Assembly (NCBI GenBank): GCA_001464955.1
Contig: LNEM01000030.1
Location: forward strand, 1,134,558-1,198,557
DNA from: Rhizobiales bacterium Ga0077537
Lineage (GTDB): Bacteria; Pseudomonadota; Alphaproteobacteria; Rhizobiales; Hyphomicrobiaceae
Reading direction: 5' to 3'
DNA: 64,000 nt
The stretch's first letter is position 1; every line of letters starts with the position of its first letter. The notes under the pieces were generated by a model that saw nothing but the letters and a program-made list of their open reading frames with translations, had not been told where the DNA came from and made no database searches. The position numbers were made by a program, and so were the translations under genes. Below are positions 36,835 through 46,281 of this stretch, in pieces.

Positions 36835-38022
36835 CTAGCCGGCCGCCGGGCCGAGCCGCTTCTCGACCAGCCGGGCGAACATCGCAGCCCCGAACGGAAT
36901 CGCCTCGTCGTTGAAGTCGTAGCGGTCGTTATGGACAGGCGCGCTACCTTCGCCATTGCCGAGATTGATATAGGCGCCGGGCACCTTCTCCAGCATGAAT
37001 GCAAAGTCCTCGGAGGCTGCAGCCGGTGGCTTTTTCCGGTCGACCTGACCTTCGCCGACGATCTCCGCAGCAGCGTCCGCGATGGCCGCGGTCGGCTCGG
37101 CGGCATTCTGGAGCGGCGCAAAGATGAGCCGGTAGTCGACCGATGCCTTGGCCCCGAGCCCTTCCGCCACACCCTTTGCCACCCGTTTCAGCGCGTCCTC
37201 GATCTGGTCGAGCGTCTCCCGCTTCATGGCCCTGACCGTGCCGCCCATCGTGGCGCGCTCCGGAATGACGTTGTAGGCATCGCCGCCGGAGATCCGCGTC
37301 ACGCTCAGCACGCCCATGTCGAGCGGGGACAGATTGCGGGCCACGACCGTCTGCAACGCCGTCGTGACGTGACAGGCCGCAATGACGGGATCGATGCCGT
37401 TGCTCGGCCACGCCCCGTGCGTGCCTTTGCCGGTAATCGTGATGTCGAAGAACCCGCCCCCGGCCATGGCGGCGCCGGGCGTGATCGAGAAGTGGCCGAC
37501 CGGCGCCCCCGGCCGGTTGTGGAGCCCATAGAGTTCGTCCGCCGGGAACTTCTCGAGCAGCCCCTCCTCCAGCATGGCGAGGGCGCCGCCCATGCCTTCC
37601 TCGCCGGGTTGGAAGATGAAGTTGACCGTCCCGGTGAAGGCTTTTGTTTCGGCGAGATAGCGGGCTGCCCCGAGCAGAATGGCGGTGTGACCATCATGGC
37701 CGCAGGCGTGCTGCACGCCGGGCGTGCCGCTTTTCCAGGTGGCGCCGGTGGCCTCGTGGATCGGCAGCGCATCCATGTCGGCCCTGAGGCCGATCGCCTT
37801 CGGCCCGTTGCCGTTCCTCAGGACGCCCACCACCGCAGCGCCCTTCACCATCCGGTGCACCTCGATCCCCCACGAGGCGAGCAGGTCGGCCACGATGTCG
37901 GCCGTCCGGTGCGTGTCGAGACCGAGTTCGGGATGCGCGTGGATATCGCGCCGGACGGCCGTGAGGGCCTCATGGTAGGTGCGGATGCGCGCGAGTGTCG
38001 GATTGGCGGTGGCGTCGCTCAT
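36835..38022 (-). CDS. M20 amidohydrolase (hippurate hydrolase/aminoacylase-like)
   Basis: A 395-residue zinc amidohydrolase. Metal-binding motifs are RADMDALPI near 78-86, HACGHDGHTA near 107-116, and FQPGEEGMGG near 142-151; the dimerisation domain (about 190-300, GKGTHGAWPSNGID) and a late SEDFAFM segment complete the M20D pattern. Typical substrates are N-acyl or N-aryl amino acids. GAGGA stands about 8 bases before ATG 38022. Confidence 0.93.
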   Translation of the reverse strand: MSDATANPTLARIRTYHEALTAVRRDIHAHPELGLDTHRTADIVADLLASWGIEVHRMVKGAAVVGVLRNGNGPKAIGLRADMDALPIHEATGATWKSGTPGVQHACGHDGHTAILLGAARYLAETKAFTGTVNFIFQPGEEGMGGALAMLEEGLLEKFPADELYGLHNRPGAPVGHFSITPGAAMAGGGFFDITITGKGTHGAWPSNGIDPVIAACHVTTALQTVVARNLSPLDMGVLSVTRISGGDAYNVIPERATMGGTVRAMKRETLDQIEDALKRVAKGVAEGLGAKASVDYRLIFAPLQNAAEPTAAIADAAAEIVGEGQVDRKKPPAAASEDFAFMLEKVPGAYINLGNGEGSAPVHNDRYDFNDEAIPFGAAMFARLVEKRLGPAAG

Positions 38023-38153
38023 GGCGGTTCCTCGACGGACGGAATGGGACATTACCCGCGAGGATCGACCCGAATGGCGCGCGCGACAAGCGCGACGTTC
38101 GAGCCCGTGCGCCGATTGTTCCGGCATCACAGTGCTTGCGGCGGTGCCGCACC

Positions 38154-38984
38154 TTAGACCAGCTGAGCCCGGACCCGCGAGCTGATCATGTCGATGAGCA
38201 TCACGGTCGCGACCACGATGATGATGATCGCCGCCGTCTCGGAGTAGGCGAACCCGCGAATGTTCTCGTAGAGCGAGTGCCCGATGCCGCCAGCGCCGAC
38301 GATGCCGAGCACGGTGGCCGACCTGACGTTCGTCTCGAAGCGATAAAGGGTATAGGACGACCATAACGGAAGCACCTGCGGCAGCACGCCGTAGATCACT
38401 TCCTGCAGCCGGCTCGCGCCGGAGGCGCGGATGCCCTCGACAGGGCGAGGATCGATCGCTTCCACCGCTTCCGAAAACAGCTTGGCGATGATGCCGATGT
38501 TGTGCACCGCGATCGCCAGCACGCCGGCGAGTGGCCCGAGTCCGACCGCGACGACGAACATGAGCGCGAACACGATCTCGTTGATGGCGCGCGACGCATC
38601 CATGAGCCGGCGGACGGGCTGCACGATCCAGGCCGGACAGATGTTGGCGGAAGCGAGAATGGCGAACGGAATGCCGATCACGACGGCGAGGGCCGTGCCC
38701 CAGATGGCGATCTGAACCGTCTCGACCATTTCGCCGATGTACTGCCGCCACTCGTGAAAGTTCGGCTTCGTGAAGCCGTGCAGGAACTCGGCCATGTTGC
38801 GCCAGTCTGTGACCAGCGCCGTAACCTTGTACATTTCGATCGGCGCGAACGACCAGGCGAGCAGTCCCAGGAGAACCGAAGCGACGATCCATCCGCGAAG
38901 CCGCTCGGCGATGGGCGGCTTGGGCACCGCGATGGAAGCGAGATCGCGGGCATCTCGACGCGATATCGACGATTGAGCGGTCAT
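38154..38984 (-). CDS. phnE: Phosphonate ABC transporter permease
   Basis: A 276-residue permease with about six membrane segments. VVAVGLGPLAGVLAIAVHNIGIIAKLFSEAVE is the PhnE coupling region and GVLPQVLPLWSSYTLYRFETNVRSATVLGIVGAGGIG is the strongest family signature. ATG 38984 is preferred; the upstream reading is Ser/Arg-rich. It follows phnD by 85 bp. Only one PhnE is encoded, which is normal for the CDE type. Confidence 0.93.
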   Translation of the reverse strand: MTAQSSISRRDARDLASIAVPKPPIAERLRGWIVASVLLGLLAWSFAPIEMYKVTALVTDWRNMAEFLHGFTKPNFHEWRQYIGEMVETVQIAIWGTALAVVIGIPFAILASANICPAWIVQPVRRLMDASRAINEIVFALMFVVAVGLGPLAGVLAIAVHNIGIIAKLFSEAVEAIDPRPVEGIRASGASRLQEVIYGVLPQVLPLWSSYTLYRFETNVRSATVLGIVGAGGIGHSLYENIRGFAYSETAAIIIIVVATVMLIDMISSRVRAQLV

Positions 38985-39069
38985 TCGGGGCTGTCCTGCG
39001 GTGTGGAAGCAGATGGTGACGGCGCGGACATCAGATCCGCGCCGTCGCCGTGCATCGGTGTTTGCGGGC

Positions 39070-40044
39070 TTACTTCTTGAGCGCTGCGAGCTGCTTGCCG
39101 ATCTCGTCGAACTTCGCCTGCAGCTCGGCGAGCTGGGTCTTCTTGTCGGCATCGGCGATCTTGTCGTCACCCTTGATCTTCAGGATCGACCGGTTGATCT
39201 CCATCTGCCGGATCGGGAGCAGCTGGGTGTTGTCGGACTTCTTGAACGGAGCCCAGCCGAGCTCGGCGAGGATTTTCTTCTCGCTCTCTTCCTTGGTGCC
39301 GTAGGTCAGGAAGAACGTCTCGAGCTTGCTCTTCACGGCCGCATCGAGGTCCTTGCGCCAGACCAGCGGATCGGACGGGATCAGCGGCGAGGTCCAGATG
39401 ACGCGGATGTTTCCGGCCTTGTCAGACGACGTTTTCTTGAGGCGGTTCAGGTTTTCGTTGTTGTTGGCCGCGACGTGCACCAGCTTGTTGGCGACGGCGA
39501 GCGCATTGGCTTCATGGTTCGCGCCGCGAACCGTCTTGAAGCAGGACTTCGGATCGATGTTGCGCGCCGAGAAGACGAACGTCGTCGGAACGAGGAAGCC
39601 CGACGTGGAGTTCGGGTCGCCGATGCCGAAGTCGAGGCTCTTGTCGCACTTCAGCACGTCATCGAGCGTCTGGAACGGGCTGTCCTTGTGGACGATCAGG
39701 TGCGACCAGTAGCCGGGGTTTCCGTCCTTGTCGACCGACTGCACGAAGATCTCGCCATCGGCCCGGTCGACGGCTTCCATGGCCGACTTGTTGCCGTACC
39801 AGGCGAGCTGCACCTTCTTGAAGCGCATGGCCTCGATGACACCGGCGTAGTCCGAGGCATAGAAGCCCTTGATCGCGAGACCGGTCTTCTTGGTCATGTC
39901 CGCCAGGAACGGTTCCCACGTCTTCTTCAGGTTGGCGCTCGCCTCGGTGGCGATGATGCCGAAGTTGAGTTCGTCGGCGGCTTTGGCCTGCCCGGCAGCT
40001 ACGGCGAGGCCGAGTACGGCAACGGCGATCGTCTTGTGAACCAT
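39070..40044 (-). CDS. phnD: Phosphonate ABC transporter periplasmic substrate-binding protein
   Basis: A 324-residue exported protein (signal peptide about 1-21, ending GQAKA). LNFGIIATEASANLKKTWEPFLADM (about 24-48) and VQLAWYGNKSAMEAVDRADGEIF are PhnD signatures, and GIGDPNSTSGFLVPTTFVF is the phosphonate-anion loop. GGAGGG stands before ATG 40044. The C-terminal Lys/Ala-rich helix (KKTQLAELQAKFDEIGKQL) is likely coiled coil. Ligand could be 2-aminoethylphosphonate or another phosphonate. Confidence 0.93.
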   Translation of the reverse strand: MVHKTIAVAVLGLAVAAGQAKAADELNFGIIATEASANLKKTWEPFLADMTKKTGLAIKGFYASDYAGVIEAMRFKKVQLAWYGNKSAMEAVDRADGEIFVQSVDKDGNPGYWSHLIVHKDSPFQTLDDVLKCDKSLDFGIGDPNSTSGFLVPTTFVFSARNIDPKSCFKTVRGANHEANALAVANKLVHVAANNNENLNRLKKTSSDKAGNIRVIWTSPLIPSDPLVWRKDLDAAVKSKLETFFLTYGTKEESEKKILAELGWAPFKKSDNTQLLPIRQMEINRSILKIKGDDKIADADKKTQLAELQAKFDEIGKQLAALKK

Positions 40045-40162
40045 GAACTGTCCCTCCTGGGTCTTTGGTTTTGTCCGCCGCGCTTCGTATGGCAGCGCAA
40101 AGCGATTCAAGCGGCGTGCTGCACCGGGCAGTCGCTGCCGGAACTTCGTCGGTCGCGAAGCC

Positions 40163-41032
40163 TCAGGCCATGGTGGCCTCGGCCTCGCGCGAGATCTTCG
40201 CCCGGCGGTCGCTGACCGATGGCGCTTGCCGTGCCGCCTCGATGCCCGGCAGGAAAAGTTCTTCGCTCTCGGCGCCGTAGAGCTCGCCGAGAAACTGCGG
40301 TGTCAGCGCCGACGACGGCCCGTCGTAGACGACCTCGCCCTTGCGCAATGCGATCGTGCGGGCGCAGTAGTTCAGCGCGTATTCCACCTGATGCAGCGAC
40401 ACGAGCACGGTGATGCCGTCTTCGCGATTGAGCTGGGCGAGGATGTCCATGACGCGCCGCGCCGAGCTGGGGTCCAGTGACGCGATCGGCTCGTCCGCGA
40501 TCAGGATGTCGGCGCCCTGCACGAGGCTGCGCGCGATGGCGGCCCGCTGCTGTTGGCCGCCGGACAACTGCGAGCCGCGCTTCAGGGCCTGCTCGCCGAT
40601 GCCGACACGGGTGAGTGCCTGCATCGCCCGGCGCTTTTCTTCCAGCGTGAACCAGCCGAGCGTCCCGCGCCAGCGCGGCACATGCCCGAGAAAGCCGACG
40701 AGCACGTTGGTGAGCACCGACAGGCGCGGCACGAGGTTGAACTGCTGGAACACGATCGAGATCCGCGACCGCGCCTCGTTGGCACCTGCCGTGATACGGC
40801 CGTCCTTCTGGATCGCCGTGCCGAACGCGCGGATCTCGCCGGCGCCGGCATCGATCGGGATCAGCCCGGCGACGGACCGGATCAGGGTCGACTTGCCCGA
40901 TCCGGAGGCGCCGATGAGCGCCACCATCTCGCCCTTCTCGATCTTGAGCGAGACGTCCTTGAGGACGCGCTCACCCTTGACGAACGACTTGGCGACGCGG
41001 ACGATTTCGATCTCTGGTGAATGCAAGTGCAA
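40163..41032 (-). CDS. phnC: Phosphonate ABC transporter ATP-binding protein
   Basis: A 289-residue ATPase: Walker A GASGSGKST (about 40-48), signature LSGGQQQRAAIARSL, Walker B ILIADEPIASLDPSSAR. The segment IVFQQFNLVPRLSVLTNVLVGFLGHVP is diagnostic of PhnC. The start appears to be a TTG at 41032 with GGGAG 4 bases upstream (a second TTG lies 6 bp downstream). First gene of phnCDE; divergent from the luciferase-like gene. Confidence 0.93.
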   Translation of the reverse strand: MHLHSPEIEIVRVAKSFVKGERVLKDVSLKIEKGEMVALIGASGSGKSTLIRSVAGLIPIDAGAGEIRAFGTAIQKDGRITAGANEARSRISIVFQQFNLVPRLSVLTNVLVGFLGHVPRWRGTLGWFTLEEKRRAMQALTRVGIGEQALKRGSQLSGGQQQRAAIARSLVQGADILIADEPIASLDPSSARRVMDILAQLNREDGITVLVSLHQVEYALNYCARTIALRKGEVVYDGPSSALTPQFLGELYGAESEELFLPGIEAARQAPSVSDRRAKISREAEATMA

Positions 41033-41137
41033 AACTCCCTCGTTGACGAGGGGCTAGCATGCGTATGTGACAGTGATGTTTCGGCGCCCCCGATCGGCCA
41101 GCGCGGGCGAGTAGCCGACGAAGGAGGGGCACGAGCG

Positions 41138-42091
41138 ATGACCGTTGCAATAGGCCTCGGCCTGATGGAGTACCCGTTCACGACGACGCGCGGCTTCTGG
41201 AGCTGGGTCGACCTGTGCGAGGCGGGCGGCGTGGACAGTCTCTGGCAGACCGACCGCGTTGTCTCGCGCGAGCCGATCCTCGAATGCATGACCTCGATCG
41301 CGGCGATGGCAGGCCGCACCCGCCGCATCAAGTTCGGCATGAACGTCTTGTCGCTGGCGATGCGCGATCCGGTACTGGTCGCCAAGCAGTGCGCGACGAT
41401 CGATGTGCTCTCCGAGGGCCGGCTCCTTCCTGCCTTTGGTGTCGGCAGTCCGCTCGCCCCCGAATGGAAGGCACTATCGATCGACACCAAGGGGCGCGGC
41501 TCCCGCACCGACGAGGGGCTCGAGATCATTCGCCGCCTGTGGACCGAAGAGCGCGTCGATTTCGACGGCCGGCACTACAAGCTCGCCGGCGCCTCGATCT
41601 CGCCCCGGCCGGTGCAGGCCGACCTCCCGATCTGGATCGGCGGCGGCTCCGATGCGGCGATCGAGCGGACGGCGCGGTTCGGAACCGGATGGCAGGCGGG
41701 TCCGGAAACGCCGGACGAGGCCGCGCGGATCGTCACGGCCATCAAGGCGGCGGCAGCGCGCCACGGCCGCTCGATCGACGCCGATCACTACGGCGCCGGC
41801 ATTCCCTTCTACTTCGGATCGCCCGACGATGCGCCGGTCAAGGCATCCATGGACGCTTACCGGAAACGGACGGGCCGCGAGCCGCTCGGATACTTCGCTG
41901 TCGGTACGGCCGACGACATCGTCACCCGCATTTCCGAGTACGTCGCGGCCGGCGTCGAGAAGTTCGTTCTGCGACCCAGTGGTCGCGGCGATGACATCGT
42001 CCTTGCCCAGACCCGGCAGCTCATCGAGCAGGTTCTGCCGGAGGTTGCGCGGCGCTGGCCGAAGCCGCTCAAGGCGGTCCCGGCTGCCTGA
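41138..42091 (+). CDS. LLM-class (luciferase-like) flavin-dependent oxidoreductase
   Basis: A 317-residue (beta/alpha)8 flavoprotein: GLGLMEYPFTTTRGFWSWVDLCEAGGVDSLWQTDR, then FGMNVLSLAMRDPVLVAKQCATIDVLSEGR, the F420/FMN-binding strand. AAGGAGGGG precedes ATG 41138 by about 8 bases. The family oxidises diverse substrates with reduced flavin or F420. It shares a 105 bp intergenic region with phnC, suggesting linked regulation (inference). Confidence 0.88.
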   Translation: MTVAIGLGLMEYPFTTTRGFWSWVDLCEAGGVDSLWQTDRVVSREPILECMTSIAAMAGRTRRIKFGMNVLSLAMRDPVLVAKQCATIDVLSEGRLLPAFGVGSPLAPEWKALSIDTKGRGSRTDEGLEIIRRLWTEERVDFDGRHYKLAGASISPRPVQADLPIWIGGGSDAAIERTARFGTGWQAGPETPDEAARIVTAIKAAAARHGRSIDADHYGAGIPFYFGSPDDAPVKASMDAYRKRTGREPLGYFAVGTADDIVTRISEYVAAGVEKFVLRPSGRGDDIVLAQTRQLIEQVLPEVARRWPKPLKAVPAA

Positions 42092-42103
42092 CCGCCGCCG
42101 CGC

Positions 42104-42565
42104 TCAGCCGTAGTCTTCGATGATGTACTTCCAGTAGCTCTCGACCTTGACGCCCTTTTCGCTGCGGGCGAAAGAGCGGATCGATATTCCCGCGTCGTGG
42201 ACCGTCTGTGTCGTGCCCGAGACCAGCGGATGCCACCAGAAAAGGTCGCGGCCCTCGCCGACGAGACGATAGGCGCAGGTGGGCGGCAGCCATTTCACTG
42301 TGCGCACCGTCTCGGCGTCGATCTTCACGCATTCCGGCACGCGCCGCTTGCGGTTCTCGTAGTCCGAACATCGGCAGCTGCCGATGTCCAGCAACCGGCA
42401 CGCCAGTCGGGTGAGCAGGATTTCCCCGGTGTCGTCGTCCTCCAGCTTGTTGAGGCAGCAGCGGCCGCAGCCGTCGCAGAGCGACTCCCATTCGCTTTCA
42501 CTGAGGTTGTCCAACGACTTGGTGCGCCAGAAAGGAACCTTGGCTGGATCCGGGCTTGGGGGCAT
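42104..42565 (-). CDS. YcgN-family (UPF0260) cysteine-cluster protein
   Basis: A 153-residue protein with a [20 protein letters not shown] cluster near 30-49, then [14 protein letters not shown] and VPECVKI, eight or so Cys in the order typical of the YkgJ/YcgN zinc- or iron-binding families. Length matches. Function unknown. It converges on the luciferase-like gene (12 bp gap) and is divergent from the PBP1A gene. Confidence 0.9.
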   Translation of the reverse strand: MPPSPDPAKVPFWRTKSLDNLSESEWESLCDGCGRCCLNKLEDDDTGEILLTRLACRLLDIGSCRCSDYENRKRRVPECVKIDAETVRTVKWLPPTCAYRLVGEGRDLFWWHPLVSGTTQTVHDAGISIRSFARSEKGVKVESYWKYIIEDYG

Positions 42566-42769
42566 GTCGAAACTGACCTCTCGCGCAGATCGGGCGATCA
42601 GAGTAAAAGGATTGCGTCGTCGCCGACAACCCGGTCCTTGGGGGGACGGGGAGAATCGGAGTTAGGTGAGGGCGCCGCCGCCAACGAGCCTCCACATGAG
42701 AGCGCCGTGCGGCGTGGGCGCCGACAGCCGCGCATCGGCTCGGGTGTCACGGCAGGTGGGACATAGCTC

Positions 42770-45070
42770 TTGAACGACTGGTTCTTCAAGCGGAACACTC
42801 GCGGGCGCATCTGGCACCGCCTCGGCCTGATCGATTCCTGGCTCGATTCGTCCTTGTCGAGCCTGGGGCAGGCCTGCGTCGATCGCTGGAATGCCGCGTC
42901 GAGCTTCTTTGCACGATTCCGCCTTTCCGGCTGGCGCCGTCTGCTGAACGAGGCCGCATCCGAAGCCCTGACGCTCGCCGTCGGCGGCTTGGCGCTGATG
43001 TACGCGCTGGCGACGCCGGCATTCCTGGAGATGGACGAGTCCAAGATCCTCGGTACCGGCAAGTACAGCGTGAAGTTCGTCGACGCGGGCGGCCGCGAGA
43101 TCGGCCAGCGCGGCATCCTTCACAACGACGCCGTCCCCCTCGACGAGATCCCGGACCACATGGTGAAAGCCACGCTGGCCACCGAGGATCGCCGCTTCTT
43201 CGAGCATTTCGGCGTTGACGTCCTCGGCACGGTGCGCGCTCTGGCGACCAACATCAACGCAGGCGAGACCGTGCAGGGCGGCTCGACCCTGACGCAGCAG
43301 CTCGCGAAGAACCTGTTCCTGTCCTCAGAGCGGTCGTTGACCCGGAAGATCAAGGAGTTGTTCCTCTCGTTCTGGCTCGAGAGCCGGTTCACCAAAAGCC
43401 AGATCCTGAAGCTGTACTTCGATCGCGCCTACATGGGCGGTGGCGCCTTCGGGGTCGAGGCGGCTGCACAATTCTACTTCGGCAAATCGGTCCGCGACGT
43501 AACGCTTGCCGAGGCCGCCATGATGGCTGGCCTCTTCAAGGCGCCGACCAAGTTCGCGCCGCACATCGATCTCGCGGCCTCTCGTGCTCGGGCGAACGAG
43601 GTACTCACGAACCTCGTCGAAGCCGGCTTCATGACCGCCGGACAGGTCCATTCCGCCCGCCTCAATCCCGCCAAGCCCATCGAAAGCCGCCTGCCGAACA
43701 GTCCGGACTGGTATCTCGACTGGGCCTTCGAGGAGGTGCAGCGCATCGCCGAAGGCCGCGGCCATTTCGTGCTGACCGCCCGTGTCGCCGTGGACCTGCG
43801 CCTTCAACTGGCAGCCGAGCAGGCCCTGATCTCGACGGTCCGCCAGGAAGGCCGTGGCAAGAATGCACGTTCGGGCGCGCTCGTCGCCATGGAACCGGAT
43901 GGCGCGGTGCGCGCGCTCGTTGGCGGCATGGACTACGGCGAGAGCCAGTTCAATCGGGCGACCAATGCGCGCCGTCAGCCCGGGTCGTCGTTCAAGCTCT
44001 ATGTCTATGCCAACGCCGTGGAGCAGGGGCTGACACCGAACTCCATATTGCGCGATCAGGCCGTCTCGTGCGGCAACTGGTCTCCGAAGAACTACGACGG
44101 CAGCACCGGTGGTCGGGGCGCGGTTCCGATGGGCTCGGCCTTTGCCCGCTCGCTCAATACGACGGCGGTCGAGCTATCGCTGAAGTATGATCGCGAGAAG
44201 CTCATCAAGCTCACCCGACGCCTCGGCGTCGAAGGCGTGCGCAAGACCTGCTCGATGGCGCTCGGTGACGGTGGCGTTACCGTCCTCGAGCACACCGGCG
44301 CCTATGCGGTGTTCGCCAACGGCGGCCGGGCGGCGAGGCCCTATGCTGTGCTCGAGCTCATGAACTCGAAGGGCGAGGTCATCTACTCGCGTGAGCAGGA
44401 CGAGCCGCCACCCCGCCAGATCGTCGAGCCGCGCCACGCCGAGTACATGAACCAGATGATGCAGATGGTCGTGACGGAAGGCACCGGCAAACGGGCGGCG
44501 CTCGATTTCACGCACGTGGCCGGCAAGACCGGAACGTCGTCCAGCTACCGCGACGCCTGGTTCGTCGGTATGACGGGCGACTACGTGACCGGCGTCTGGA
44601 TCGGCAACGACGACTTCCGGCCGATGGATCGCGTGACCGGCGGCGGAATCCCGGCGTCGGCGTTCCATAGCTTCATGGCGGTTGCCCACTCGAACATGAA
44701 CATCAAGCAGATCCCGGGCCTGCCGCTGCACCCGGTGCAGGTGGCCGAGCGCCAGCGGCTGGAAGAACTGCAGAAGGCGCAGCCGCAATTGGCCATCGAG
44801 ATGGCGGCGAACGCGCGCGGACGCGACCGCCTGATGTCGACGAAACTGAAGGACGCCTTGCGCAAGACCGCGGTCGCATTGCGGTCTGCCGGCGGCCTGC
44901 CTGAGCCCGGCACGGACCAGAATCGTGCGCCTGACGGTGGCGTGCGACCCGGTGGGGCGACGGGTTCGGGTGCTCCCGCGACACCGGCAGCGCCTCCCGC
45001 CGGGCAACGCAAGGCGGACCTTGGCCCCATCGAGGAGGATGCGGCTCTGGCACCGGTGGGGCGTCGATGA
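42770..45070 (+). CDS. Bifunctional penicillin-binding protein 1A (transglycosylase/transpeptidase)
   Basis: A 766-residue class A PBP. A membrane anchor near 66-86 precedes the GT51 domain (ATEDRRFFEHFGVD near 138-151; QGGSTLTQQLAKN near 170-182). The transpeptidase shows SxxK as PGSSFK near 404-409, SLN of the SxN motif, and KTGTSSS near 586. A Pro/Ala/Gly-rich tail of about 60 residues follows. The start is a TTG at 42770; a TAG two codons upstream rules out a longer reading, so translation must begin at TTG or further in. Divergent from ycgN; followed by the DUF1214/DUF1254 pair after 40 bp. Confidence 0.93.
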   Translation: MNDWFFKRNTRGRIWHRLGLIDSWLDSSLSSLGQACVDRWNAASSFFARFRLSGWRRLLNEAASEALTLAVGGLALMYALATPAFLEMDESKILGTGKYSVKFVDAGGREIGQRGILHNDAVPLDEIPDHMVKATLATEDRRFFEHFGVDVLGTVRALATNINAGETVQGGSTLTQQLAKNLFLSSERSLTRKIKELFLSFWLESRFTKSQILKLYFDRAYMGGGAFGVEAAAQFYFGKSVRDVTLAEAAMMAGLFKAPTKFAPHIDLAASRARANEVLTNLVEAGFMTAGQVHSARLNPAKPIESRLPNSPDWYLDWAFEEVQRIAEGRGHFVLTARVAVDLRLQLAAEQALISTVRQEGRGKNARSGALVAMEPDGAVRALVGGMDYGESQFNRATNARRQPGSSFKLYVYANAVEQGLTPNSILRDQAVSCGNWSPKNYDGSTGGRGAVPMGSAFARSLNTTAVELSLKYDREKLIKLTRRLGVEGVRKTCSMALGDGGVTVLEHTGAYAVFANGGRAARPYAVLELMNSKGEVIYSREQDEPPPRQIVEPRHAEYMNQMMQMVVTEGTGKRAALDFTHVAGKTGTSSSYRDAWFVGMTGDYVTGVWIGNDDFRPMDRVTGGGIPASAFHSFMAVAHSNMNIKQIPGLPLHPVQVAERQRLEELQKAQPQLAIEMAANARGRDRLMSTKLKDALRKTAVALRSAGGLPEPGTDQNRAPDGGVRPGGATGSGAPATPAAPPAGQRKADLGPIEEDAALAPVGRR

Positions 45071-45110
45071 GGAAGCGCGAGACAGGCAGCGGCCGCTCGG
45101 GAGACCGGGC

Positions 45111-45686
45111 ATGATCGCCAACATCCTGCTGTTCGTCGTCGTGGCAGTGGCCGGAGGCCTCGGCTCGTCCTGGTACATGATCGAGCGCGGCAGCGCGCTG
45201 ACAACGAAGCGCATCGGTCCATGGACAGCCTGGACGGCGGCGGGGCGGCCGGATGCCGATCCCTATACCCGCGCCCATTTCATGCGTCGCGGCATGTTGC
45301 CCGTCTCGACGGCGTTGGCTGTCACCTACGAAGCGATCGTCGACAACGAGCGTGAGCGTCTGCACTCGTCATGCGAGTACGTCATCGAGGGCGTGGAGCC
45401 GGCTGACGGGCGCTTCTGGACGATATCGGTGTTCGACGAGCGGGGCCAACTCATCCCGAACCCGGCCGATCGCTATTCCTACAACAGCGCCACAGTTCTG
45501 CGCGCGCCGGGCAATCGGCTCCAGATTGCGTTGGCCCGTAGCGCCCGGCCGGGAAACTGGTTGCCGACCGGTGGCGCTGGCCGCATTACGCTCGTGATGA
45601 GCGTCGAGGAGATTGCCCAGTCACCTGGCGAGGCAAGCCGGCAGCCGTGGCAACCGCCCGAGATCCGAAGGACCGCTTGCAGATGA
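45111..45686 (+). CDS. DUF1214 family membrane-anchored protein
   Basis: A 191-residue protein with an N-terminal hydrophobic anchor (ILLFVVVAVAGGLGSSWYMIE) and a DUF1214 domain: DGRFWTISVFDERGQLIPNPADRYSYNS near 100-127, GNRLQIALA. ATG 45111 was chosen as the residue before the anchor. It overlaps the following DUF1254 gene by 4 bp (ATGA). DUF1214 and DUF1254 are normally adjacent, either fused or, as here, split. Role unknown; periplasmic. Confidence 0.85.
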   Translation: MIANILLFVVVAVAGGLGSSWYMIERGSALTTKRIGPWTAWTAAGRPDADPYTRAHFMRRGMLPVSTALAVTYEAIVDNERERLHSSCEYVIEGVEPADGRFWTISVFDERGQLIPNPADRYSYNSATVLRAPGNRLQIALARSARPGNWLPTGGAGRITLVMSVEEIAQSPGEASRQPWQPPEIRRTACR

Positions 45687-46255
45687 CGACCAACTGGTTC
45701 GGCCGCCTGGGTGTTTACACCGTCCTCGTATCGCTGGTGGCCGGCGGCTTGATCCACCTGTCGGCAACGCTGGTCGTCCCGCAATTCGCCAAGGCGAGCG
45801 CATTCCAGCGTTTGTCGGATGGCATCCCGGTAAACAGGATGCGGGTGTTGCCGGCCGCGAGCGGCGAGGCCGCGCTATTGCCTTACCTTGGGCCGGATAT
45901 CCGTCTCGCCGTATGTCGCTACGACGTCGGCGGAGGGCCGGTCGCCCTCAAGTTCCAGTTGCCGCATCGCGGTTGGGCGCTCGGCCTCTACACCGACCAG
46001 GGCGACAATTTTTATGTCCTGCCGGCGCAGGAATCGCGCTCGGCCGATATCAATCTGACGCTCATCCCGCAGGGCGAACGCTCGTTCAGCCTGTTGACGT
46101 TGGGGGGCCGCGCCCCGGTGCTCTCGATCTCCCAGATCGAGGTGCCCGACACGCGCGGTTTCGCGGTCATTCGCGCGCCCGTTCGCGGCAAGGCTTTCGA
46201 GGCGGAGATCGAAGCTCAGCTTCGCAAGGCAGACTGTTCCGTCAGCCGGGAATGA
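45683..46255 (+). CDS. DUF1254 family membrane-anchored protein
   Basis: A 190-residue protein with a hydrophobic N-terminal segment (VYTVLVSLVAGGLIHLSATL) and a soluble domain containing GPDIRLAVCRYDVGGGPVALKFQLP and SISQIEVPDTRGFAVIRAPVRGK. The conserved CRYDVG region is typical of this short DUF1254 group. The ATG overlaps the DUF1214 stop. It converges on the small gene at 46282 with a 26 bp gap. Confidence 0.8.
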   Translation: MTTNWFGRLGVYTVLVSLVAGGLIHLSATLVVPQFAKASAFQRLSDGIPVNRMRVLPAASGEAALLPYLGPDIRLAVCRYDVGGGPVALKFQLPHRGWALGLYTDQGDNFYVLPAQESRSADINLTLIPQGERSFSLLTLGGRAPVLSISQIEVPDTRGFAVIRAPVRGKAFEAEIEAQLRKADCSVSRE

Positions 46256-46281
46256 CGTGCACCGTGACGTGCCTGTCGGAA

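Noticed and set aside
41061-41075. Pho box in the phnC upstream region
   Set aside because: Only one CTGTCAC-like half-site is visible; the second half at the expected 11 bp spacing is missing.
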